A DNA stretch of 64,000 nt, taken from positions 1-64,000 of the forward strand of contig JADJFV010000034.1 in assembly GCA_016708435.1 (NCBI GenBank), given 5' to 3'. Made by a program: the position numbers and the translations under genes. Of this stretch, positions 26,860 through 35,680 are shown one piece after another. How positions within the stretch are numbered: position 1 is the first letter of the stretch; each line of letters starts with the position of its first letter. The notes beneath the pieces were generated by a model, which was given only the letters and a program-made list of their open reading frames with translations, searched no databases and was not told the DNA's origin. The DNA is from Leptospiraceae bacterium. GTDB taxonomy: Bacteria; Spirochaetota; Leptospiria; Leptospirales; Leptospiraceae.

Positions 26860-27456
26860 ATGATAGTGGTAGATTCTAGTTTTTTAATCAACTCTTCTCC
26901 TTTAGTGAAAACTTATACTTTAGATGAGTTCTTCGCTCTTCCTGAGCCAAAAGATTATTCCAAAATGGAATTGATAAATGGAGTTTTGTATATGAGTCCT
27001 ATGCCTGATTGGCGACATTCAATTATTATAGAGAAATTACATTCTCTGCTAAGAGATTATATCAAGAGTGAAAGTATTAGAGGGAAATTATATACTCCTC
27101 GCGCCGGTATTCAAAGGACCAAAACTACCTGGTTAGAGCCTGATTTGTTTTACCTTTCTAAAGAATCTCTCGTTCGTTTTGAAAAAGAAATTCCTACAAC
27201 TGCTGACTTAGTCATTGAAGTTTTAAGTCTCTCAACCTTTGAATACGATAAAACCACAAAGGCTGACACATACGAAGCGTTAGGCGTGAGAGAATTATGG
27301 CTAGTTGACGCTGATACAAAACAAATCGAAGTCCGCGAAAATCGAAACGCAAATACAAAATGGGATCGCATCGTCGTCTACGAAGAAGGTGATTTCCTCG
27401 AATCCAAAGTGATCGAAGGATTGCGTTTTTGTATTGATGAGATTGTGGGGAAGTAG
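26860..27456 (+). CDS. Uma2-family endonuclease-like protein (DUF820)
   Basis: This 198-residue protein shows the Uma2 order: KMELINGVLYMSPMPDWRHS, IIEKLHSLLRDYIKS, WLEPDLFYLSKES with the nuclease Asp, ADLVIEVLSLSTFEYDKTTK with Glu and Lys of the PD-(D/E)XK site, and YEALGVRELWLVDAD. It is full length, with catalytic residues in place, and only distantly related to the copy at 2689. Its promoter region is a dispersed palindrome. Biological role unknown. Confidence 0.9.
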   Translation: MIVVDSSFLINSSPLVKTYTLDEFFALPEPKDYSKMELINGVLYMSPMPDWRHSIIIEKLHSLLRDYIKSESIRGKLYTPRAGIQRTKTTWLEPDLFYLSKESLVRFEKEIPTTADLVIEVLSLSTFEYDKTTKADTYEALGVRELWLVDADTKQIEVRENRNANTKWDRIVVYEEGDFLESKVIEGLRFCIDEIVGK

Positions 27457-27474
27457 GGGGATTTTTGGACAGGA

Positions 27475-27625
27475 TTAACAAGATTTACAGGATTTCGGAG
27501 TAGGGAAACTAACGGTCTGAATCAGGATTTGCAGGATTATTGGATTAACAAGATTTGTAATTAGAAAATATTTTTCTACTCGTTCATCCTCTTAATCCTG
27601 AAATCCTTTAATCCTACTTACTTTT
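27475..27625. repeat. GGATTAACAAGATTTACAGG-type dispersed palindrome
   Basis: GGACAGGATTAACAAGATTT is repeated in part (GGATTTGCAGGATTATTGG) and inverted at the right end (TAATCCTGAAATCCTTTAAT). This is a common non-coding palindrome family. It fills most of the gap between the Uma2 gene and the LRR-Roco gene. Confidence 0.6.
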
Positions 27626-27670
27626 CCACTGGACAAAACATCATTTCATAGAGTAACTGTATAACTAGCT

Positions 27671-30197
27671 ATGACACCACAACCTATACTTAAAAAAATC
27701 CAAGAAGCGAAAGACAAGCAGTTGAAGCAATTGAGCCTAAGAGAATCAAAACTTACGGAAATTCCAGTAGAAGTCTTTGAACTGGAACAGTTGGAAGAGT
27801 TGGATTTAACTGATAACAAAATCAAAATTATACCTGAAGAAATACGGAAGTTGAAGAACTTAAAGCGGATTGATGTGGACAAAAATCCACTAGAAACGAT
27901 ACAAGACATTTCAGGACTTTGTATTGATTTCGAGCAATATAAAAAGTTCAAACCTATTCTCACAAAAGAAAATATATTTGGATTAGTAATCGAGAATCAA
28001 AAAGACTTTCCAGAAGAAGTTACTGAATTATCGGCATTATCTTTACTGGAAATTAAAAAAATGGAGGGAGCATCTGAACAAATTCTAAATTTTAAGATTT
28101 TAACAACTCTAGGATTGTATGAATGTAATCTTGTAGAAATTCCGGAGCATATAAGCAAACTGGAAAAACTTACTTCTTTATCTTTGAGTGGCAACCAGAT
28201 AAAAGAAATTCCGGAGCATATAATCAAACTGGAAAATCTTACTTCTTTATATTTGAGTAGCAACCAGATAAAAGAAATTCCAGAGCATATAATCAAACTG
28301 GAAAATCTTACTTTTTTATATTTGAGTAGCAACCAGATAAAAGAAATTCCGGAGCATATAAGCAAACTGGAAAAACTTACTTCTTTATATTTGAGAAGGA
28401 ACCAGATAAAAGAAATTCCGGAGCATATAAGCAAACTGGAAAATCTTACTTCTTTAGATTTGAGTAGGAACCAGATAAAAGAAATTCCGGAGCATATAAG
28501 CAAACTGGAAAATCTTACTTCTTTATATTTGAGTAGCAACCAGATAAAAGAAATTCCGGAGCATATAAGCAAACTGGAAAATCTTACTTCTTTAGATTTG
28601 AATAGCAACCAGATAAAAGAAATCAAGGAGCATATAAGCAAACTGGAAAATCTTACTTCTTTAGATTTGAGTAGCAACCAGATAAAAGAAATTCCGGAGC
28701 ATATTAGCAAACTGGAAAATCTTACTTCTTTAGATTTGAGTAGCACAGATAAAAGAGCTATAAGCAATGGAAATCTCTTCTTTAGATTTGAGTAGCACCA
28801 GATAAAAGAATCGGAGCATATAAGCAAACTGGAAAATCTTACTTCTTTATCTTTGAGTGGCAACCAGATAAAAGAAATTCCGGAGCATATTAGCAAACTG
28901 GAAAATCTTACTTCTTTATATTTGAGTAGCAACCAGATAAAAGAAATTCCAGAGCATATAATCAAACTGGAAAATCTTACTTCTTTATATTTGAGTAGCA
29001 ACCAGATAAAAGAAATTCCGGAGCATATTAGCAAACTACAAAATCTTACTTCTTTATATTTGAGTAGCAACCAGATAAAAGAAATTCCGGAGCATATTAG
29101 CAAACTACAAAATCTTACTTCTTTATATTTGAGTAGCAACCAGATAAAAGAAATTCCGGAGCATATAATCAAACTGGAAAATCTTACTTCTTTATATTTG
29201 AGAAGGAACCAGATAAAAGAAATTCCAGAGCATATTACCTCTCTTATAAATCTTACTTTTTTAAATTTGAGTCGCACCCAGATAAAAGAAATTCCATCGC
29301 ATATTACCTCTCTTATAAATCTTACTTCTTTAAATTTGAGTGGCACCCAGATAAAAGAAATTCCATCGCATATTACCTCTCTTATAAATCTTACTTCTTT
29401 AAATTTGAGTCGCAACCAGATAAAAGAGATTCCATTGCATATTAGCACTCTTATAAATCTTACTTCTTTAAATTTGGTGGCACCCAGATAAGAATTCCAT
29501 CCATTACCTCTCTTATAAATCTACTCTTTAAATTTGAGTGCACCAGAAAAGAGATTCCATCGCTATTACCTCTCTTATAAATCTTACTTCTTTAAATTTG
29601 AGTGGCACCCAGATAAAAGAGATTCCATCGCATATTACCTCTCTTATAAATCTTACTTCTTTAAATTTGAGTCGCACCCAGATAAAAGAAATTCCATCGC
29701 ATATCAGCATGCTTATAAATCTTACTTCTTTATATTTGAGTGGCACCCAGATAAAAGAAATTCCATCGCATATTACCTCTCTTATAAATCTTACTTCTTT
29801 AAATTTGAGTGACACCCAGATAAAAGAAATTCCGGAGCATATTAGCAAACTGGAAAATCTTACTTCTTTATATTTGAGTAGCAACCAGATAAAAGAAATT
29901 CCGGAGCATATAATCAAACTGGAAAATCTTACTTTTTTATATTTGAGTGAAAACCCCATTATATTCCCGCTTAATGTAATTTGTGATCGAGGCATTGATT
30001 CAATTCGTTCTTTTTTTGAAGAATATAATAAAGGGAAAAAAGTTTTTTATGAAGGTAAGGTTATTTTAATTGGAAATGGAAGGGTTGGCAAGACCTGTCT
30101 CACAAAAAGAATAATGAATAAAGGTTTCAATCCGGAAGAAATTACTACTCATGAAACAGAAATACACTCTTACGACAATGGACTACTACATATTTAA
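27671..30197 (+). pseudogene. LRR-Roco-CHAT protein, 5' part (LRR array and Roc P-loop)
   Basis: This is the N-terminal half of a Roco protein that would be about 1500 residues without the inserted IS. It starts MTPQPILKKIQEAKDKQLKQ, then three diverged LRRs, a linker (to about 28100), about 26 near-identical 23-residue LRRs (LTSLYLSSNQIKEIPEHI), and the start of the Roc GTPase with the P-loop GNGRVGKTCL at 30072-30095. Two patches of small deletions (28744-28812, 29475-29565) break the frame; they look like consensus errors in the repeat. It stops at TAA on the border of the IS3 element. The LRRs are probably the sensor. The remaining domains resume at 31382. Confidence 0.88.
28110..29955. 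repeat. 69-bp LRR-encoding tandem array
   Basis: About 26 head-to-tail 69-bp units encode 23-residue leucine-rich repeats. Two unit types occur: GAGCATATAAGCAAACTGGA (encoding EHISKLE) in most, and CATATTACCTCTCTTATAAA (encoding HITSLIN) in a block from about 29230 to 29800. Adjacent units are often over 95 percent identical, indicating recent expansion or gene conversion. Antisense frames through it also stay open and are artefacts. Confidence 0.92.
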
Positions 30198-30198
30198 T

Positions 30199-31381
30199 GG
30201 ACACGATTTTAGGCAATCCGCTTCTCATATTGTATTCTAAAATTGACTGGGCTTGTAAAGCCTAAAGTCGAATGAAATCTTTTTCGATTGTAAAAAATTT
30301 CAATGTATCTAAATAAATCTGTTTTCGCTTCCTGCTTAGTTTCATATTTCATATGATTTACTTTTTCTACTTTTAGAGTCTTGAAGAAACTTTCGGCTAC
30401 TGCATTATCCCAGCAGTCTCCCTTTCGACTCATACTTTGACGCATTTTATTTTTTTCTAATAAACTTCTAAATTCATTACTTGTATATTGCACTCCTCTA
30501 TCTGAATGAAAAATACAATCCTTCTCTGGCTTACGAGTATTAACCGCATTTTCAAATGTCTTAATAAGAAGAGGGTGTTTCCATATTATCATCGAAATTC
30601 CAACCGATTATTTCTCGGTTAAAAAGATCAATGATTACACAAAGATACATCCAAGTATTGCCTACGAATATGTAGGTAATATCGGATACCCACGCTTGAT
30701 TTGGTTTCTCGACTTGAAAATTTCTTCCAAAAGGTTTGGCGAAATTCTATTCTCATGATTCGAATCTGTCGTTGATGGTTTAAATCCAGCCTTTATTTTA
30801 CTGCTTATTTTCGCTACCTTCATAAGTCTAGATACTACACGAACATCGCACTTTATTCCTTTTTCAAATAGACCTTGCTGAATTCTTTCTGCTCCATAAG
30901 TTTCTTTAGACTCTGCATGAATTTGCACGATCCAAGAAATTAAAAAACGATGATACTGTTTTCTTTTACTCTCTTGCCTATTTAACCAACTATAAAAACC
31001 GCTTCTTGAGACTTCTAAAGCTTCGCACATTTTTACCACATCAAAACTCTCTATTTTCTTTATGAAAAAAAACTTATTTATTTTGTTGAGGGTCTCTCGT
31101 AAAAATGCCTATTGACTTTTTAAAATTAAATTCTCTCTTCTAATCTTTGAATGAGTTTATCTTTCTCTTTCGTTCCTTTTCATAGTCCCTTTCTTGGGCT
31201 TTTCTTTTGGTTTATTTACAGCTTCATTCATATGTTTCTCAATCCAACTTTTGCATATGGCATTCTTATGTCTCTCTTTTTATTTTCTCATTTGCAATGT
31301 AAAGTCTTACTGACTCTAATTTAAATTCTTTTGTATATACTCTCAACTTGGTCTCCTTTTGGAAACCTAAAATCGTGTCCA
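30199..31381 (-). mobile_element. IS3-family insertion sequence
   Basis: The element is 1183 bp with perfect 16-bp terminal inverted repeats (TGGACACGATTTTAGG at 30199-30214 and its complement at 31366-31381) and TG/CA ends. Transposase frames lie on the minus strand. The orfA region (about 31050-31347, VYTKEFKLESVRLYI) and orfB carry frameshifts. The bases next to the two ends (TTTAA and CTTTT) do not form a target duplication, so a deletion or rearrangement may have followed insertion. It splits the Roc domain between the P-loop and the switch region. Confidence 0.9.
30209..31039 (-). pseudogene. IS3-family transposase OrfB, frameshifted
   Basis: Two frames give the DDE integrase of IS3 elements. 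The first (VSRSGFYSWLNRQESKRKQY; TYGAERIQQGLFEKG) is the N-terminal HTH_21-type region. The second carries CIFHSDRGVQYTSNEFRSLL with the second Asp, CWDNAVAESFFKTLKVEK with the Glu, and NRKRFHSTLGFTSPVNF. The first Asp lies in the out-of-frame stretch between them (about 30680-30720, VSDITYI). At least two frame changes separate the parts. Probably inactive as sequenced, though single-base errors are common in this window. Confidence 0.88.
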
Positions 31382-33438
31382 CTTTTTGTGCAGTAGTCGA
31401 CAAAATATTAATTAGAGATGAGAATAATGAAGAGCATCCTTTAATTCTTAATTTTTGGGATATGGGCGGTCAAAAGCTATACCATGCTACCCATCGTTTC
31501 TTTTTTTCAGAAAAGGCATTGTATCTTTTAGTATGGGATAAAGTCACGTCTGAAAAAGCAAAAAACAATCCAGAGAATGGAATTGACTTTCTATATGATT
31601 ATTGGTTGGATATGGCTCATAATCTTGGTAAGGCTAGTCCAGTTATCATGGTTCAAAGTCAAGTAGAAAAACCAGAACAAATAATTTACCCGGACGATTT
31701 GAATCAATTGAAAGAAGAATACAATGTACTGGATTCTCTTCACCTTGGTGCACAAACTCCTTTTCGATTAGATCGAGTAGAGAGTGCTATTAAGGAAGCA
31801 TTTCGTGAGAATGAAAAATTAAGCAACAGCGTTAAGATTTGTTTGCCAGAATCATGGTTTTATTTAAAAAAAGAATTACAAGCTTTTGCAAAAAGCGGTA
31901 TACATTACATTAGTTTAGAAAAATTTATTGAGCACTGCAAACGTAATAAAATTTCTGAATCTGCTCACGGCACTTTGCTCAAATATTTACATGATATTGG
32001 TTCTGTTCTTTACTTTGGAGATTTAGAACAACTAAAGGATATGGTAATTATTAATCCGCTCTGGATTATAAATATAGTCTATAAAATTTTAGATAGGGAA
32101 CTTGAATGGCGAAAAGGACAATTTGATAAAGCATATATTCGAGAAAAACTCAAACCAAAAGAAAAAGAAGACCTAGATCTTTCTGATAAAGAAATTGACA
32201 AATTTTTAGAAATGCTTATCAAATTTGAAGTATGCTTTAAAGAACCCGGAAGTGAAGATAAATATATTGCGAGTCAGTTCTTAACAAAAGAAAGGATAAT
32301 AGGTTTAGATCAGCTATGGAAAGAGAAGAGTCTTCTCTTTCTAAAGTATCCAAAATATATAAATGAGAATATTATGATTCGATTGATTTCTCGATTTGGT
32401 GAAAAAGCAGATTTGAAGAACTATTGGAACAATGGAATTCTATTTACTTCACATCATTCACAGTCACTCATTGAAGCATTTCATAATTTAAAAGAAATCC
32501 AAATTAGTTTTACGGAAAATCATTCTGAGCTATTTCATGAAGTAGTGAAATCGTTAAGAGAGGTTCATAGAAATATTGGAGTAAACTTATATATCCGTTG
32601 TCTTTGCTCCAAGTGCCAAACCAGTAATGAACCCAATCAATTTTTGTATGAACAGTTGATAGAGGAATTAGATAGAGGGAAACAAATTCAATGTCCCAAA
32701 AGTCATGAGCTTGTAAACAGAAGCAATTATTCTATTTACCTTCCAATTAAAAAGGAAGATATTGTATCTGATAAAGATATTTCTATACAAAGTCAGATAC
32801 ATAAAGAGATATACGAAGAAACTAAATTAGTTACCAAGGAAAAGAAACCAAATAAGAAATCTAAAAGCAAAAAGAAAATATTATTTATCAGTTTTCAATC
32901 TATAGAAACAAAAAAAATAAATGCTGAGGATGAATGCAACTTTATTAAGAATTTATTGAATACTAAGCCTTCCTTCACTTTGATAGATGAACTATCCACA
33001 CCAAAAGATAAGCTTGCAATATTTTTAAAAAAATATCAGCCTGATATTTTGCATATCACATCTCATTCAGATTCAGAAAAGGGACTGCTTGCGACGGATA
33101 AATTGAAGAAAGAAGTTGAAATCCCTCCAGAAAAATTAGCCAGAATAATAAATGATACGAATAAATTAAACAAGCATACGATGGAATTAGTAATTTTGAA
33201 TGCATGTAACTCCGCAGAACATGCAAAAATATTGTCACGGGCTGAAACAATCAATTGCGCTATTGGAATAAATAATTTTATCCTAGATGGAGATGCTATT
33301 AAATTTACAGAACTATTTTATGAAAGTTTTATTATTGAAAATAATTCATTTGAAGTTGCATTAGAAATGGGAAATATTGAGATAGAATCGGAAGAGAATA
33401 AGCGATATATATTATATAATAAGGAGAATAACAAATGA
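31348..33438 (+). pseudogene. LRR-Roco-CHAT protein, 3' part (Roc, COR, CHAT)
   Basis: Native sequence resumes at 31382; the first codons listed lie in the IS. The Roc switch is NFWDMGGQKLYHATHRFF (DxxG at 31456-31470). The COR domain follows (YHI..IGSVLYF.., WIINIVYKIL) and then a Cys-containing block (CLCSKCQ..., IQCPKSHELV). The last 170 residues form a CHAT (caspase-like) protease: strand ILFISFQSI, His in DILHITSHSD (33052-33066) and Cys in VILNACNSAE (codon 33205-33207). Its TGA overlaps the gasdermin ATG (ATGA). I infer that GTPase/LRR sensing activates the protease to cleave the gasdermin. Confidence 0.88.
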
Positions 33439-34217
33439 TATGCAGCGATCCACTTGTAAATTTATTTAAAGGGTATGGCTATTGCCTTATCAATATGCCA
33501 AATAATCGTATCAATTTGATGGACTTATATATTGAGAATGGAAAAAAATTAGAACCATACGGAAACTTAGAAGGAGTTTTTGAAACTAGTAAAAGATTTG
33601 CTTATCCAGAATCGGATAAATCTTACAGCACAATGGATAAAATTGAACTTATTAGTTCAGGATTAGTTGATATTGAAATTGGATTAAAACCATTCTCCAA
33701 TTTTATTTAAGCATTCGGAGGTTTAATAAATGCTGATTTAGGTGTTGCATTTTCAAATGTAAAAAAAGTTAAGTTCGAATTGAATCATTGCAAAACAAAA
33801 GAACTACCCTATTCAGATATACAAAATTATATCTATTCAACTCACCCATTAAAGAAAACAGCATCCGAAAAAGATTTAAAAGACGAAAAGATTTATGTTG
33901 TATATTCGCTATTACAAAGTAACTCATTTTACTTTTCTGCTTATGATGAAAATGAACAAGAAATAGAACTGAACATTAAAGTAGAAGGACTTCTTGAAAA
34001 CGAAAATGAAGTAAAGCATAGTGCTAACCATAAAAAGAGAATGCTTTATACTGGAAAAAAATATTTAACTTTTGGAGTTGCATTAGCTAATATCTTATAT
34101 AGTAAAAAAGAAGATAAATTTTGTTTAGAAAAAGAGGATAATAAAGTTATTGTTCGAGGGAAAGAAAAAATACAATTACGCCATTACGAAATGGAAGATG
34201 CTTTTGTAGATTTATAA
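33435..34217 (+). pseudogene. Bacterial gasdermin, interrupted by in-frame TAA
   Basis: Reading through one TAA (33708-33710, codon 92) gives a 260-residue protein, the usual bacterial gasdermin length. The N-terminus MICSDPLVNLFKGYGYCLIN carries the Cys near residue 3 that is palmitoylated in the family, then LYIENGKKLEPYGNLEGVF. Right after the stop come AFGGLINADLGVAFSNVKKV and KFELNHCK, the next family block, in the same frame. The C-terminus is a short basic and acidic tail (KIQLRHYEMEDAFVDL), fitting the autoinhibitory peptide. Gasdermins form large inner-membrane pores after cleavage by a partner protease; the coupled CHAT gene is the likely partner. TCA (Ser) to TAA would explain the stop. 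Confidence 0.85.
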
Positions 34218-34335
34218 ACGTTATGAGTTATAATAGCTTTGCCTAGCACCGGGTAATATCATTGTAACCCTACATAAAAATTTCACGAAATTATAAAACT
34301 CTACCAAAACGGCGAGGAAGTAAACACGTAAGATT

Positions 34336-34362
34336 GAGAAGGCGATGTTACGCAACCTTCTC
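34336..34362. repeat. GAGAAGG/CCTTCTC hairpin
   Basis: A 7-bp stem with a 13-base loop in the 210-base gap between gasdermin and the antitoxin gene. No T run follows, so terminator function is uncertain. Nothing else is recognised in this gap. Confidence 0.4.
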
Positions 34363-34429
34363 GCAAATTATATTTCTATTTGACAGGAAATTTCATTAGG
34401 ATAAGATTAAAAGCATTGAGGAGAAAATA

Positions 34430-34684
34430 ATGCAAATCACAATAGAACTACCCGATAGTTTTTTAAGTTATGATAAGAATACGCTTGGTGGAGAAATCAG
34501 GCTAAGTATCGCATTATTTTATTTTAAGCACAGAAAGATTTCTGTTGGCAAAGCTTCTAGTATTGCCGGAATCAGCATCTATCAATTTTTGGAAGAATGT
34601 AAGAAGAATGAAATCCCTGCCTTTGACCTTTCAGAAGAAGACAGGCAAGAAGAATTAACAAACTTACGTAAGGCATTAATTTGA
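34430..34684 (+). CDS. UPF0175-family antitoxin
   Basis: An 84-residue protein. MQITIELPDSFLSYDKNTLG, then IRLSIALFYFKHRKISVGKA and SIAGISIYQFLEECKKNEIP, is the UPF0175 layout: an N-terminal strand, then a helix-turn-helix-like DNA-binding segment. These proteins are antitoxins of DUF3368 PIN toxins. A GAGGAGA site precedes the ATG. The stop overlaps the TTG start of the toxin gene (TTGA). Confidence 0.88.
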   Translation: MQITIELPDSFLSYDKNTLGGEIRLSIALFYFKHRKISVGKASSIAGISIYQFLEECKKNEIPAFDLSEEDRQEELTNLRKALI

Positions 34685-35160
34685 TTCTAATTGCGGATAG
34701 CTCTGCGTTAATCACACTTGCCATCTGTGACTCTTTGGAATGCTTGGAAAAACTATTTGGTGAAGTAAAAGTTCCACAAGCTGTATATGAAGAAGTAACC
34801 CATGATGCAAAGCCAGAAGCCAAGAAATTGCGCGGATTCCTTATAGGGAAAGTAATTCCTGTAGATAAAAAAGATTTTCCAATTGAAATGGAATTTTTGG
34901 GTAGTGGAGAAATCGAAGCCATGATTCTATATGAAAAGCTAAATGCAGATTGGTTGTTAATCGATGACGAGCGTGCCAAAAGAAAAGCCAAATCCAAAAG
35001 CATCAATACAATTGGAAGCATGGGCGTATTAGTCATCGCAAAAGAAAAAAAGATAATTAATGAAATCAAACCCCTAATTGAAAAAATTAAAAATTCAAAT
35101 ATATATTTATCCAATGAATTGATTCAAAGGATTTTAATTAGTGTAGGAGAAACTGTATGA
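34681..35160 (+). CDS. PIN-domain toxin (DUF3368 type)
   Basis: A 159-residue ribonuclease-type toxin. The acidic site is complete: Asp in ILIADSSALITLA, Glu in FLGSGEIEAMILYE, Asp pair in WLLIDDERAKRKAK. GSMGVLVIAKEKKII and the C-terminus SNELIQRILISVGE are typical of DUF3368 proteins. It starts at TTG coupled to the antitoxin. Unlike the other two PIN loci in the window it appears intact. Its stop codon overlaps the ATG of a gasdermin fragment (ATGA). Confidence 0.88.
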   Translation: MILIADSSALITLAICDSLECLEKLFGEVKVPQAVYEEVTHDAKPEAKKLRGFLIGKVIPVDKKDFPIEMEFLGSGEIEAMILYEKLNADWLLIDDERAKRKAKSKSINTIGSMGVLVIAKEKKIINEIKPLIEKIKNSNIYLSNELIQRILISVGETV

Positions 35161-35249
35161 CAATTTGTAAAGACCCATTGGTTGAATTTCTAAAAGACTT
35201 TGGATATTGCCTTGTAAAATATCCTAAAAGTGATTTACAACAGGATTAA
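35157..35249 (+). pseudogene. Second gasdermin, N-terminal fragment only
   Basis: The 30-residue frame MTICKDPLVEFLKDFGYCLV followed by KYPKSDLQQD aligns with the start of the gasdermin at 33435 (MICSDPLVNLFKGYGYCLIN), including the Cys near the start and the DPLV...GYC core. It then stops and no further gasdermin sequence is seen in any frame. Its ATG overlaps the PIN toxin stop. It is a remnant of a duplicate gasdermin or of a second defence cassette. Confidence 0.75.
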
Positions 35250-35394
35250 AAATCCGAAAACCAATCTAATCTGAGTATATGTCATAATCATTCTTCCAAA
35301 TCTCCCCTTTACTTTCCCAAAACTAGCAACTTCGCGCCCGGATGTTTATGCTGAGCAGCGTCGAAGCATGGTTAATTCTTTCTCCCTATTTAAA

Positions 35395-35525
35395 AAATCT
35401 TTTCCCAGTGTTTCAAAATCCATTCTTAAACGCTCAAAGTCTTCTAGTTAAACACTCAAAATCTTTTCGTAAACTTTACCAACGCGCCGTTAAACGCTCA
35501 AAGTCTATGAGCAAAGGCTAAGAAA
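35395..35525. repeat. Degenerate 21-22-bp tandem array
   Basis: Imperfect units around TTAAACGCTCAAAGTCTT (repeated as TTAAACACTCAAAATCTTTT and TTAAACGCTCAAAGTCTATG) occur about every 22 bases. It is intergenic, with unit size similar to the array at 3424-3565. The rest of the 430-base gap from 35250 contains no gene that I can support. Confidence 0.5.
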
Positions 35526-35626
35526 GTTTCGGCAAACACGGGATTCGTGTCTGTAATTTATTTGAATTTAGGATGACATTTTCTCTATTTCTGTTTTCCT
35601 TCTATTAGTAAAAAATCTTACTTTTC

Positions 35627-35648
35627 TTCTAGGATTGCAATCATAGAA
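35627..35648. promoter_or_regulatory. Near-perfect palindrome upstream of peroxiredoxin
   Basis: TTCTAGGATTGCAATCATAG plus AA is a 22-bp inverted repeat with one mismatched pair, 32 bases before the peroxiredoxin ATG. The position suits an operator for a peroxide- or metal-responsive repressor. No regulator gene is nearby, so the factor is unknown. Confidence 0.45.
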
Positions 35649-35680
35649 TGGTCTAAACGTTATAAAAGAGGAGATTAATA

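Noticed and set aside
27997..29448. Long open frame on the minus strand (about 480 codons) through the LRR array
   Set aside because: Antisense shadow: the 69-bp repeat has an open reverse frame, so every unit lengthens it. It has no start context or homology of its own.
29528..29995. Another minus-strand frame in the LRR array
   Set aside because: Same repeat artefact.
33780..34217. Separate small gene starting at 33780
   Set aside because: It is in the same frame as 33435-33710 and homology continues through the codons between, so it is the second half of the gasdermin.
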